Below, one piece after another: positions 25,232-37,664 of a DNA stretch of 64,000 nt. The stretch lies in assembly GCA_028622995.1 (NCBI GenBank), contig JAJQJQ010000008.1, positions 2,046,001-2,110,000 of the forward strand. The letters are read 5' to 3'. The translations under genes were made by a program, and so were the position numbers. This stretch comes from Panagrolaimus kolymaensis. Taxonomy: Eukaryota; Nematoda; Chromadorea; Rhabditida; Panagrolaimidae. Below the pieces are notes generated by a model. It ran no database searches and had not been told where the DNA came from. It worked only from the letters and a program-made list of their open reading frames with translations. How positions within the stretch are numbered: the first letter of the stretch is position 1; each line of letters opens with the position of its first letter.

Positions 25232-28200
25232 TTATGAATTAACGGCGGTGGAGTACTTTTTGAGATGTTTGCAAACATCTTTGTGATTGAATTGAATCCA
25301 ATCAAATTTTTGGCATTCTTTCGAGCAATAAGAAGCCATCAAACAAATTCCACATTGCATAGTTTTTGCTTCTTTGCCGCAGCAATAGCACCGATTTTCA
25401 GTTGAGGAATTGTCTAAAATATTTTTATGGTTTTTTGAACCTCGATTCGTCAAATATTCTTACCCAAAGTAATGTATGCGGGACTTTCAACTCGAATCAT
25501 ATTTTTTCCATCTTGAGCTTGTCTCATGTAAGGATTAATAATCGAAATCATAGTATTTGGTCGAAAAGTTTTCATGCATTCAATTTTATCGTCCATCTTG
25601 GGCCAATTATAAATAGCCATTCTAAAATTTACACTTGGAAAAAAATGTTTTATTTGTAAGTCTTTTTTACCTTTCAACATCTCCATTTTTATCTTCAATA
25701 ATTGTTGCAATGCTAGACGCAATAAAAAACCAATCAATTATTCGAGCTTCAAGGATAAAACCTTCATAAATTTTATCTTTCGTTGGATTCATATCTTTCA
25801 AAGTGATGGGCTTTAAATTGACCAATTTGGGTTTTGGAGGAATATTAGGTGGATTTTTTATGGTTGATATGATGATATTTTTATTCGCGTTTGTTTCAAT
25901 AAAAATAATAGTTTCACGATGTTGGGTTAATAATAATTTTCTTTTAGGATTTGAAAAAATGTAATCCATGTTAGTTTGGATTGGTGAAGGATTTACGACT
26001 AAAATAGCATTATTTTATTCTTGGCTTGTATGAGTAAAGAAAAAAGGGATTACCTGTTGGGTGAACATCGCCAGGCTTTTTAACTCCATATTTATTAATT
26101 TCATACATTTTTTCTAATGAATTTTTTGCTGGAAATTGATATGGCAAAAAGCAAGGTAATTGTTTCTTTTCACTTTCAATTCCAGATTTATAACATTCCA
26201 TAAACTTTGGATTATCTTTTTTTATTAAATAATAATGGCATTTTCGATAATGACATGCTGGAACTTTATCATGATCGGAAGGAGCAATAGCAAGGAATTT
26301 ATCAAATGCTTTAATAGTTTCTTCAGTTTGATTACTATTCAAAGCTAAAACAACAGCGCGAATAAATAAAAGACGAAGGGAATTTGGAAAATACTGAAAT
26401 AAAGAAATTTTTAAATTTGAGTATTTTTTTTTTGAAAAATGAAAATACCTCTAAAGAAATATCAGCTAATTTGAGGGCTTCATTAATGTCTTTAAGAATT
26501 ATAAACCCACTAATACCCATTTCAAGCAAAAATTCATCATATCCAAAATTTGCTATATGTTCCATAATTATATCCATTCGCATGCTTTTTGAATTTAATC
26601 TTATAAAACATGTGATAGCATCAAGATCATTGTGATGGGTAACGTAACGCTCCTAAAATAATTTAGTATTAATTTTTGCTTTTAAATAAAAATTTTATTT
26701 ACTTCAATGACGTTTCTTAATAATTCTGGAACTTGAACAATTTGGTGATCCAATCGAATGGCCTTTGCTAATCCCGCACAAACTCCAGCAGAATCATTTC
26801 TTTTAAATGCTTCTAAAGCGGCATTTAAGTTATTCCATATTTCAAGATGTCGTTGGGCAGTTTTTGAACCTTGGGCTGCTGCATCCTAAAATCCATGGTT
26901 TAACATAACTTTTTTTTATGGTTAACGTTTTATTTACCTTCACTGCTTTTCCAAATTGTTCTTGATCCAATGGATTAGATTTTATACTTGGGTCAGTGGA
27001 AAATAACTTCATTAATGATGCCTTTTGATGATCAATTAGAGAAATCTTTTCACGTTCTTCTAACATTTTTGCAGCTATTGTATCACCTTTTTCCGCAGCA
27101 ATTCGTAACCATTTTTTGCCTAAAATTTTTGAAAAATACTTTTGCCTACTTTATTTACAACTAAATACCTTCAGCAATATCAGCTTCAGTTGGGATCTTA
27201 GAACCTGTGCCTTCAGAATTGAAATAACTTAAAGCTAAATTTTGCATTCCTGAACAATTTCCGCTTTCAGCTGCCATCTTGAAATATTGAAAAGCTTTCG
27301 AAAGCGATTTTTCAACTCCTTGCCCATTTTTATACATCATACCAAGATTATTCGCCGAACCGCCATATCCATTCTTTACGGCTTTTTCATACCATTCTGC
27401 CGCTTGTTTATAATCTTGTCTAACACCTATGCCATCAGCATACATAAGTCCAAGAGAATGTTGAGATTCTGCAATTCCATTTCTTTTCTGAAAAAAAGTT
27501 GTTTTTTAGTGCTCTGATATAATTTTATTTAACCTCCACTAACCATTTGATTATGAAGTGGCTTAGAATTTGCTGCTTTTTTTAACCAATGAAGTGCTAA
27601 TTCAAAATCACGCTTTACACCTTTACCATCTTTATATAACAAAGCTAGATAATACATTGCTTCAGGATAATCCTTATTAGCTGCTTTTGCAAAATGTGCC
27701 ACAGCTTTTTCATAATCTTGTGCTACTCCAGTTCCATCTCGATATTGGTGGCCTTTAAGAATATCGCTAAATTCAGGCATATTTAAACCCTTTTTATAAA
27801 TATCTTTTGCTTGTTTTTCGCTTATTCCCATTCGAATTTGAAGTTCTTTAAGCATTTCTTCAATTGATTTTGGTTGGATATCTGGATTTAAGGGATCATG
27901 GCGGGAGATAGATCCTATCTAAAAATAGATACAAATGTATATTATTACATTTTTTGGGATATTAAAGTTTCTATAAAGTTAAAACACTTACTTTACTTCG
28001 AACATTACTCAATTCATCTCTTGCTTCTTTTGAATCAGGATTTAAAGCTAAAGCTTTATTGAGGGATCCTTGAGCTTCATTTAATTCACCATGCTCACTT
28101 TGAGCTCGACCCAATCGAAAGTAACCTCTCCACCAATTTGGCCATAATTGAATGGCCTTTTCTGCATCTTTTTTTGCCATCAACAAAAAACTTTGAGTTT

Positions 28201-28435
28201 TGAGCATTAAATATGCGGCACTTCGATTTGAATAAATCATAGCTTGATTTTGAGGAGATAAACCAGAAATATTCAAAATTTGATTATATTTTTCAATGGC
28301 TTCATTAAATTTATTTGCCTAAAAATTATTTTTAAACTAAATAATAAAACAAAAGCAAGAAATTCAACTAACTAAATAAAATTTATTTGCTTCATCTTTC
28401 ATTTGTTCAAATTTAGCATTCATAATTTCTGACAT
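25232..28435 (-). CDS. TPR-Sel1-MYND protein, copy 4, HEPN domain missing
   Basis: The first coding exon encodes MSEIMNAKFEQMKDEANKFYL starting at 28435, where paralogues have the segment following HEPN; no HEPN exon lies upstream. The rest is complete: TPR block (28276-27971, NISGLSPQNQAMIYSNRSAAYLM), Sel1 repeats (27855-27529, 27445-27161), helical middle (27066-26056), beta region (25969-25465: LEARIIDWFFIASSIATIIEDKNGD, INPYMRQAQDGKNMIRVESPAY) and MYND finger (CYCCGKEAKTMQCGICLMASYCSKECQ) ending at 25232 with ...YSTAVNS. Closest to copy 3. Without HEPN it could compete for the same partners as a dominant form; that is inference. Confidence 0.82.
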
Positions 28436-29659
28436 TTTTTTCACAAAAACAAAAAACAAAATATACAGAAAAAATATTTACCTTTTTTTTTTATTTTATT
28501 TAAATAAACTTGTATGCAAAATTAAACTAAAAAATTCACTATAAGAAAAGAAGAAAGTGATCACTATTTTCCAAAGATTTTTTTCTTTTAAAAAAAGAAA
28601 GGAAAAAATGGGATTATATTTTTTTGCGCGATCACAAATTTTAGCCGCAAAAGAGACAGGTCAAAAAAAGGATAGCCTTTCAAACAAGTAAGCAGAAAAT
28701 ATGAGCCATACCAGTCAAATCTTCCTATAGCAGTATACCCAAAAAGTGGGCTGGCAATATACATCCTTGTTGATAGAGAAAAAGGATAAAGAAAATGAAA
28801 GATGATAAACAAAATTTCGCGAATGGAGAAGAACGATGGCCTTGGGAAGATGACTTTTAAAACAAAGAATATTTTGCAAAAACTTAGAAAAATGGAAAAG
28901 CCAAAACAGTAAATTCACATTTTCTTTGCGCAAACAAGGATAAGGAAAAATGAAAGTAAACAACCTTTGGAAATGAAAATGTTATTATCTACCGTAAATC
29001 TTGGGAAAAATGAGCCAAAAAAATAATAAAGAAAAAATGGAAACCAAGCTTGCAAAAAACGTTTCAAAAATAAAAATGAAAATAAGAATCTTTTTTAAAC
29101 TTATAAAAAAAACGAAATTAAGCTGGAATAAATAAAATAAAACTTTGAGAGAAAATGAAGAGGCATGAATAAAAAAAATGTAGGAACATTGTTTACTTCA
29201 AAGAAAGATGTTTAAAAAAGGATTGTATATAAAATAATTCTGTGATTGCTAACACCTCAGCATCCTTTTCCCATTGTTTTTATACATATTTATTTTGAAA
29301 CTTTTTTTATTTGTGTGACGACCCATTACAGTACATACAATATTGATGTGTTGCTGCTTGTTTGTTGTAAGAAAAGTAATCTTAATTTTTTTTGAATTTA
29401 TTAAATGTGAATTTTCTTATTTCAAGCATGAAAAACTTTTAAAATGCTTTAAATAAAATTGAAAACCAAAAAAAAATTGGGATCACAAATATTTATTAAT
29501 GCATACCAGTAAAAATTAATTTCAAAAATCAAAATATTAAACAAAAAAATCATTCATTTTAAAATAAAATTATTTAAAAGACAACAAAAAAAAAGTAAGT
29601 TTGAATGATTCAGTTATTGATTTGTTTTATGGTCTTTTGGTTCCAACGGTGGGTCGAGC
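28436..29659. repeat. Duplicated intergenic block (copy 2 of 3)
   Basis: Bases about 28570-29030 are the second diverged copy of the block described at 24150-24630. The remainder (to 29659) is AT-rich with no supported exon. In the complete paralogues the HEPN exons occupy the position just upstream of 28435, so this is where copy 4 lost them. Confidence 0.7.
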
Positions 29660-32600
29660 CTAAATATAACGATGTTGATATCCATTTGGATAAAAATACA
29701 CGCAAACACCATATGGGCGAAGATCATCTCCATTTTCTAGCGTCCAATATTCTCCTAGATGATTATCACCAGCTCGAACAACTTTGAGATTTTTTGGATT
29801 AGCTCGGCATTGCAAAATAACTCGATAAGTGCCCGTCTAAAAAATTTGGATAAAAAAAGAATAAATTATTTTTTGAAATATTTGCATAACTAAAAACTAA
29901 CTTTGTTAATTTCGCATTGATAATCACTGCTATACATTAAAGCTGTGTTTGGATCGGGTGAGCAATAAATTCCTTTACCATAAGCCATTCGAACGCATTT
30001 ACGTAAATCAAATCCAGATTCAACGATTTTAAGGATATTTGCTTCCGAAGTGCCGTGATAAGCCATGGGCCATTCATCGGGAATTATTCGATTGGAAGTG
30101 CTTGGTTGACCCAACCATTTATTATTTTCATATTTTCCACGAACCTAAAAAGTATGTAGCATTTTATAAATCTAAATTTACATATATTTTCGTTGCCAAA
30201 CTTGAGAACAAATTTACTTTGAATTAACAAATTCGGCTCGAGACTTTAAAGTGCTATTTTCCAGTTTTTTAACTTACTTTAATGGCAAATCGACGAGCTT
30301 CGATTGGACGAATATATGGTTTACCAGCGCAAAACATTTCAATTTGATTTTGCTAAAATTAGAATTATAAAAAAATAAGTTTAATCAAAATTAAAAAAAA
30401 GAAAAAAAATTATTTACCAAATTAGTATTAATATAATCACAACTATATTGCATATCAAAAAGATCTGGGTGAACATAATAAAATCTGCAACCCGTCATAC
30501 TCATGCCAAGATTCATGGTGATTCTGCTACCTTCACAAATTTCATAACAAACTAAAGTTCGACTGGAATTTAACATTTGACACTAAAAATTAACGAAAAT
30601 TTTAAAATTTATGAAAACCTGCACACAAAATAAAAAAGGCGGCTAGCTATAGTAAAAAAATTTTCAAAATCTAATTTAAAAAATTAGGGGACAAAATAAA
30701 AAAAGTCTTACATTATAAAATAAATGTTGATGTTCAATGGGAATTTTTTCTTGTTCCGCGATGGCTTCCTTAAGTTTACCAACCATAACTAACGTTGATA
30801 TTTGAATAGTGAAGCTTCGACCATCCATAATTTGAATACTAAAAAAATAAAAATAAATTTAATCCTCAAAAAAACTAAGATTAAAAAATGGCTTACGTAA
30901 GGCAAGCATTGTCCCTTGAAGTGGGCCGCTTATTTCCTAGTTTACAAAGAGATAGCATAGTTTCAGGTTCATATTCCAATTGTTCTGCATTTTCATCAAA
31001 TAAATCCGAACGAATGCAATAAAAGTCACATCTTTCAATGGTTTCCCCCAAATTCATTTTCAATGTTACACCATTTTCAACTTCATAATAAACTAAATTA
31101 TAATTTTCTTCAAGAAGTTTACACTAAAATAAAAAATATGATAGTAAAATTTAAAAAATTCGTTTTTAGCTATTAAAAAATAAAAATACATACTCATTTT
31201 AGAAGCAAAATTTTAATAAATTTGCAAAATATGTAACTAATTTGCCCCGAAAAAAAAGAAGCAACGAATGAAAAAAAAACTTACGTTATAAAATAAATGT
31301 TGATGATTCACAGGAATGGCATACTTTTTCATGATAGTCTCTTTTAATTTTGATACATCACCTAATGGATTGGCTTTAATCTTAAGCTTTTTTCCATTCA
31401 TTATTTGAACCCTTAAAAATAATCAATAAAATAAAATAACTAAACTTTGCTTCAACTTTAGAATATTTTAGCTTACTTTAATTCAATAATCCAAACCTCA
31501 TCTTTTTTAAAATCTTTCCCAAATTTCATTCCATCTCGATATTGATGGCCTTTAAGAATATCACTGAATCCTGGCATATTTAAACCCTTTTTATAAACAT
31601 CTTTAGCTTGTTCTTCACTTATTCCCATTCGAATTTGAAGTTCTTTAAGAATTTCTTCCATTGATTTTGGTTGGATATCTGGATTTAAAGGATCGTGGCG
31701 GGAGATAGATCCAATCTGAAAACAGACACAAATATATATTTTTACATTTTATTTGGTTAAAAATCCCTATAAAGCTAAAGCACTTACTTTACTTCGAACA
31801 AAACTTAATTCATCTCTTGCTTCCTTTGATTCAGGATTTAAAGCCAAAGCTTGAAGAAGCGATTTCTCAGCTGCATTCCATTCTTTAAGTTCAACTTGAG
31901 CTCGACCCAATCGAAAGTATCCCCTCCACCAACAAGGCCAAAGCTGAATGGCCCATTCTGCATCTCTTTTAGCCATTAACAAAGAATTTGGAGTTTTCAC
32001 CATTAAATATGCGGCACTTCGATTTGAATAAATTATAGCTTGAGATTCGGGTGATAAACCAGGAATTTCCAAAGCTTTATTGTATACATCAATGGCTTCA
32101 ACGAATTTATTTGCCTAAAAGTAATTATTTTTTAGATAAAACAAAAAATAAAGCAACTAACTAAATAAAATTTATTTGCATCGTTTTTCAATTGATTGAA
32201 TTTGGATTTTTCATCATTAGATTCGGGTATTTTTTGCTGATCAAATTCCATGAGGCTCTTTTTAAAAGCTTCTATATCTGAGGGGCTATCTCCAGTTCGA
32301 ATTAAAAAATTTGAGAGTTGTTTCGAATAAATTAGAAATTCAGCATCGGATAATTTACATTCTATAAAAAGAAAACAAATTTAGTTTATATATATTTTTT
32401 GTTAAATCAAAAACCCAACTTTCGTGTGCAACCATATTTTGAATTTCAATTAAATCATTGATAAGTTTTTCTTCATCTTTATCAAAATTGAAACCATGAC
32501 TTTTGATTACTTTGGAAACACCTTGAATGGCCAAATTTGTTAAGGTGACATCCCATAAATCAATAATTCCAGTTTTCATGACTTCTGCCATGGGTGCTGG

Positions 32601-32849
32601 AACTCCTGAACAAAGGGGCAATAACATGCTGCCATATTCCGGAGTCCATTCATTTTCATTTATTCGATTTTCAAGGGTTTTATATTTTGACCATCGATTT
32701 AGAAAAATTTTGTATAAATTTTCTGTAGCTTTGTTTAAAAATTGATGAATTCGGCAATGATTGAGAATTCTGAAAATTTAATAGTTTGTTAGAAAAAGAA
32801 AAAAGTGTTTTAAAATTTACTCATTTTGATCATTTGCTGTTGTTTCCAT
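29660..32849 (-). CDS. Chimeric HEPN-TPR-UBL-UBL-ADP-ribosyltransferase-like protein (copy 5)
   Basis: It starts at 32849 (METTANDQNE). The HEPN exon carries DLWDVTLTNLAIQGVS, but the motif reads IEIQNMVAHES: the catalytic-position Arg is Gln (CAA). The TPR block is at 32072-31767. The next exon begins as the Sel1 exon of the family (MGISEEQAKDVYKKGL... YRDGM) and switches, inside the same open exon near 31527, to KFGKDFKKDEVWIIELK. Two ubiquitin-like domains follow (VQIMNGKKLKIKANPLGDVSK...; IQIMDGRSFTIQ...LVMVGKLKEAI), then a C-terminal ADP-ribosyltransferase/PARP-like fold: YHGT (His), GKGIYCSPDP with a following A..YS, and DLRPYGVCVYF near the end, stopping at 29660. Sel1, middle, beta and MYND parts are gone. 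Likely role: ADP-ribosyl transfer guided by UBL and TPR contacts (inference). The UBL-ART part may once have been a separate gene. Confidence 0.75.
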
Positions 32850-34334
32850 GATAAAAAGGCAAAATTAACAAAGATTGCTACAAAAAATTTCTTTGAACAA
32901 ATTGGCGCCTGGATTTGTTGTTGCTCTATAATTGAAATAAATGAAAGAGACGACGTTATTGGAAAAATTTTATCAAACTTTTGTCAAATTAAATCACAGG
33001 CATAAAAAAAAAGGTTAGATAAAAGCTAATCGGGAAAGACGACCAGTGAAAATAAAGATACCAAAGAAAAAATCTAATTTTAATTTGCAAAGATAAAATC
33101 GCTTTAAAAATTTAAAAAAAATTTATTTAGAAAAGAAAGAATGAGATAAAGTAAGCAATCACGATTTTTCAATGATTTTTTTTTAAGAAAGCAAAAAATT
33201 GGAGCTTTTTTGTGCGAACAAAAATTATGATTTTCGAAAGCGGCGGGGCTAAAATAGTCTTCAAATTAGCCAGCAGGTGTGAGATGAGCCATAGATCGAA
33301 TATTTCCCCCCTAAAAATGGGCAGAAATATAAATATATTTACATCCTTGTCTTAAAAAAATAAGAAAAATGAAAGAAGCTAAACGAAATGTTGCGAATGA
33401 AAAAAAAATCACGGCTGGGAAAACGACTTTTTAAAACAAAGAATATTTTGCGAAAACTAAAAAAGAAAAATCAAAAAAATGATATCGTCATTTTCTTTTG
33501 CGCAAACAACAAAAAAGGAAAATGAAAGAAAACAACCTTTGGAAATGAAAACGTTATTTACCGTATGAAAATCTTGAAGAAAAAAAAAGCCAAAAAAATA
33601 ATTTGAAAAATGGAAAAAAAGTTTGCAAAAAAATCTCAATAAATGTAAAACAAGTTTTAAAAATAAATCTCAGAAATTTAATTATAAAAAATTCACAGAA
33701 ATTTCAAAAGTAAAAATAAATGTAATATCAAAAATTTGTTAGATCTAATCCCAATTTTTTTGGCAAGCCAAAATCTTTCACCCTTCCATCCCAGGTTTAC
33801 CTTAAACATTTTTTAATTTTTAAAATGTAGAAAAAGTAAAAAATAGAAAAATTTCTGAATGACAAATTTTCTTTTATCTGATTTTAATTATTTTTGAACT
33901 TTACTTTATCAATTTTCTAAATAAATTTTCTTGCTTATTATTTTTATATATTAACCAGAATGGTTGGACATCACTCATTTTTGCATTGTTTGAATTGGAA
34001 AAAATATGGGAGTCATTCTCTAAGCTAATACGACCAAGAATAAGCTCTGAGCCAATAAATATAGCAGAGTTCGGATTTTTTTTCTCGAAAAATATTCTAG
34101 TAAAAAAAATATCGAATGTCAATACACTTTAATTCTTTCAAATTTCTGTTTCTAACGCTTTATTATTTTTACCTTTAGAGATAAAAAAATTATTTATCCG
34201 AAAGGCATTCTTAAGATAAAAAAAAATGGGAGAAAAAGTTTGGCAAAAAGTTTCGCTGGCAAATGCAAACTTTTTTTAGTTTTGTTTTCTCACAGAATTT
34301 TTTTTTGTTATTTGCGATTTTTAAATTAAAAAAG
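32850..34334. repeat. Duplicated intergenic block (copy 3 of 3) and spacer
   Basis: Bases about 33170-33640 are the third diverged copy of the 5'-side block of the tandem HEPN unit. The rest, to 34334, is AT-rich with no supported exon; the frame at 33901-34122 has no splice or homology support. Confidence 0.65.
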
Positions 34335-35410
34335 ATGGATAATCAAAATCTTTCTTCTTATTTTATTCCTTCAATTCCTAAGTATTCTTTTGCTTCCCCT
34401 CGGTCACAAAATTTTTCAATTCCCTATTCTGTTATTAATTACTTAACAAAAACTCCATCAAATGTTAAAGGATATAGAAAATTGATTCAAACATGCAAAT
34501 ATTTTACTTCCAAAAATCATATTGTTCCTATTCAAATTGTTTTCGTAACAAAGGAAGATTCTAATGGATGCGCCTGGGATCACCAACCAACTTGGAGATA
34601 TTTAAAATTAAATAGAACAAAATATAAAATCTGGTCAACTGAAAAGTTAATAGTAACTAAACGAAATATTGCTTCGAGGGTTATAGTTCCAAGAATGTAT
34701 CGATGTGATGCAAAATTATTGAAACTTGAAAAACAAAATATTTTGTTTCATCAGGCACAGTTAAAAGATTAACGATCACCGATACAATTGTAAAATATAA
34801 AAATGGAGAAATTGTTACTATCGAAAATATTATTGAAAAGGCTCCAAGTGTAATCAAATTTTTTTAGTAAGTAAATTTTAAATTTGGTGTTTATTTTCGG
34901 CGCCAAAAAACAGATTTTTTTTTTCAGAAACTGCAAAAAAATAGATTCATCTTCAATTACCGAAGAAACGGCTAAAAACCTAATTAAAATTCCCCATTTC
35001 CAAAACCTTCACAAATTTCAATTTATTGGTATTCCAGAAACGTTTGATTTTAAAAATTTTTTTGATTATTCACGAGTAAGTTTTATAAAGTTTTTTTTGT
35101 TAACCTTTTTGTCATAATTCATTTCCATTTTAGCGTCATCTCCTTTGTTGCGGCCATTACACATTTCGAAGTGATATATCTGATCAATATAAAAACCAAC
35201 TTGAAAATTATACCAATGAAATCATAAACAGCTTTGAAAAACCAACTTGCGCCCCGCCAATTATATTTTTTTCTGGTCAAAATAAAGAATCAAAAAAATT
35301 TTTACAAAACAATAATTTTGATTTTATGCTTCACGTAGCTTTTTTGCGAGATTTCAAAACTTTAGCTTTTAAAAGTTTTAGAACTTTCCCAAGCTTTAAT
35401 TCGCGTTGAT
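34335..35410 (+). pseudogene. Degenerate F-box-like gene
   Basis: It starts MDNQNLSSYFIPSIPKYSFASPRSQNFSIPYSVINYLTKTPS and keeps the N-terminal block (YRKLIQTCKYFTSKNHIV) up to about 34745. There a deletion and frameshift replaces the expected 'FNFLLNGG' core (ILFHQ then, in another frame, SGTVKRLTITDTIVKYKNGEIVTIENI). A TAG follows in the second segment near 34867, where intact members read F-x-Y. Further pieces with family-like spacing (34950-35075, 35133-35408) can be spliced, but the joined frame is not clean. Read as a decayed member of the family seen at 4999, 16403 and 36695. Confidence 0.6.
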
Positions 35411-35822
35411 ATCCTTTTTTGAATTTCCTTTGTCATTTCGAAAACAAATAAAATCACAGATTCTCTTGCGGCATTTACCTTTTGGAATTCCATATTGAGA
35501 AAATAGATTTGAGTAAACTAAAATTAGATACCATAAATTCTTAAGCTTGTTATGACTAACGTGAAACAAAATTCCTGGTACTTGATCAAGTGTCTTTGAT
35601 TTTTTGTCTATTTTTTATTTATCCTTGATGGTCTCTCAATTTTCTCGTTACAAATGTTTTTCGTTTTTGTTTTTTTAATACTCAAGATCAACCTTTTTTT
35701 AATTTTTTTAAATAAATAATTTATGAACTAAAAGTATAATAAATAAAAAAAGACACATAAAAAAAATAAATGTGAGCCATATAAAAGTAGAGCACAGATA
35801 AATTAACATACATATTTTAAAA
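35411..35822. other. Convergent spacer
   Basis: AT-rich DNA between the 3' ends of the degenerate rightward gene and the leftward F-box-like gene. AATAAA strings occur on both strands near 35710-35770. No gene. Confidence 0.45.
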
Positions 35823-36695
35823 TTAGTCATCAATGAATTGAGTAATAATTTTTTTATTATTATCGAAGACAAGTTGCATGAAAACAAGGTTTGCATTTAG
35901 CCAAGAAAATAATTTCTCATTTATTTTTGCCAAAAATACATCATAATGATTTTTTAATTTAATTCCTTTGAATTCAATAAAAATATGCGATTTCTTTTTC
36001 ATATTTTTTCTAATAAATTTGCATAAAATTAACATATCGATTGTTGGGGATAAATGATAAAATAATAAATATAAAGTCTTTAGTTTAAAATTAAGTTTAA
36101 TGGTATTCATTTTTTTAAAAGTTTGATTTGTAAAAATTTCATTTTCACATTCGTATTTAAAATATTGAACCTTTGGAACTTTTGCAAGAATTTGATCACA
36201 AGTAACTAAATTTTCATGAGCATCATAAATATTAACTTTGCTTAACCAAAGCAAAATAATTCTTCCTCCATTTAAAAGAAAATTAAATTCAGATAATTTT
36301 AAACTTTGACGAAAAATAATTAATTCTTTGAGGTTACATCGATAAATGCTTGATAAATCAATTCCTTGTTCACGAATAGAAAATTTTAAAACAGGCCAAT
36401 ATTTGATTCCTTTTGTTTTTGGAAGATCAATTGAATAACAACCATATGATTTGTTAAAAATGTTTGTGCGAAACGTACTATCATAATAAAGTGGTGAATT
36501 AATAACAACAATTTTATTTTTTGAAAAAAAATATTTGCAAGTTTTTTGAAGCTTTTTCAATCCATTTGCTGAGCAAGGATTTGCGTTGATATAAGAAATC
36601 AGTCCAAATGGAATACAAAAATATTGACGTTGTGGAAAATTAAATGTTTTTGGGTTTGGATGGTTTAATTTCCCAAGACTAATAATTGGCGGCAT
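35823..36695 (-). CDS. F-box-like nematode protein, single exon
   Basis: An open frame of about 290 codons. The first ATG is at 36695 (MPPIISLGKLNHPNPKTFNFPQRQYFCIPFGL); the frame is open further upstream but without an ATG. It shows the family block PQRQYFCIPFGLISYINANPCSANGLKKLQKTCKYFFSKNKIVVI, then FNFLLNGGRIILLWLSKVNIYDAHENLVTCDQILAKVPKVQYFKYECENEIF, and a C-terminal half with alternating hydrophobic residues. It is closest in layout to the gene at 4999 and appears intact. Predicted cytosolic ubiquitin-ligase adaptor (inference). Confidence 0.72.
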   Translation of the reverse strand: MPPIISLGKLNHPNPKTFNFPQRQYFCIPFGLISYINANPCSANGLKKLQKTCKYFFSKNKIVVINSPLYYDSTFRTNIFNKSYGCYSIDLPKTKGIKYWPVLKFSIREQGIDLSSIYRCNLKELIIFRQSLKLSEFNFLLNGGRIILLWLSKVNIYDAHENLVTCDQILAKVPKVQYFKYECENEIFTNQTFKKMNTIKLNFKLKTLYLLFYHLSPTIDMLILCKFIRKNMKKKSHIFIEFKGIKLKNHYDVFLAKINEKLFSWLNANLVFMQLVFDNNKKIITQFIDD

Positions 36696-36942
36696 AATTA
36701 TTGACGGGTGACGAAGAAACTTGAAAACTAAAAAACTAATCAAAGATTTATATATATTTTCTCCTTTTTATTCTTTCATACTGCTTTTTCTTTTCAAGAA
36801 ATGTTTACACCAAAGCAAAAATCAATAAAAATAATAACGGTCAACCAAATTTCCCGCACAAAGAAACAATACTCAAAAGCCGCAAAAAAAAAATTGCTTC
36901 GAAGTACATATATCGAAAGATAAATTATAGTAAAACTATAGT

Positions 36943-37568
36943 TAGGGATGGGCAAGAGCTTCAAAAACGTTAGTGTTCCCTGCCTTTTTTTTCGTCCATA
37001 TCTTTTTTTTCAAGCGGGTGATGGTAGAATTTTTTTGTTAGTTTTATTATTTATTTCCTCATGACTATAATATATAATTTTTAACGCTGATTTTAAATAT
37101 GTAGCGCTAAAATACGTTGTTGCTTCAAAGTTGCAAGATACATACATTTTTGGCTCGTTGACCCCAACCTCAGCTCCCTTTTGACAAGCTACTTATACCA
37201 TCGGATAGAGAATTCAATTTTATAAATACAGTAAAAATTACAACTTCGCAGAACTTCGCAAACCCATTCATTTTAAAGAAAAACCAATATCGTAACGTAA
37301 AAATCCTTGAAAAAATGCTTTTTTGATATAAAAATACTAGTGGCATTCTGCGTCAAAAGGGAAAAGCGCCTTTGATGAAGTGATGTAAAAGTGTCACCCG
37401 GACGAAAAAAAATTAATTTTTTAATATTTAAATTGTATCTTTAGCTTATTTTTTAATTGACTTTCGATTTTTCATTAATTCAAAAGTTATTTCAAATGAG
37501 CTAACGAATCTTTTGAGATAGAAACCAAAAAATTCTGTCGATTTTGAAAAAAACGCTGCCCATCCCTA
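36943..37568. mobile_element. hAT-like non-autonomous element with 8-bp TSD
   Basis: The ends are TAGGGATGGGCA (36943) and its complement TGCCCATCCCTA (ending 37568), flanked by the 8-bp duplication ACTATAGT (36935-36942 and 37569-37576). TAGGG-type ends with 8-bp duplications are typical of hAT elements. It is 626 bp long with no coding capacity. It lies about 100 bp beyond the stop codon of HEPN copy 6. Confidence 0.88.
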
Positions 37569-37664
37569 ACTATAGTTTAGGAATTTTTTAAAAACAATTA
37601 CAAAAAAAAATAATATTTCGTTCTCGAAGATATATTTTTTTTAGCCAGAATAAAAGTGAAAAAT

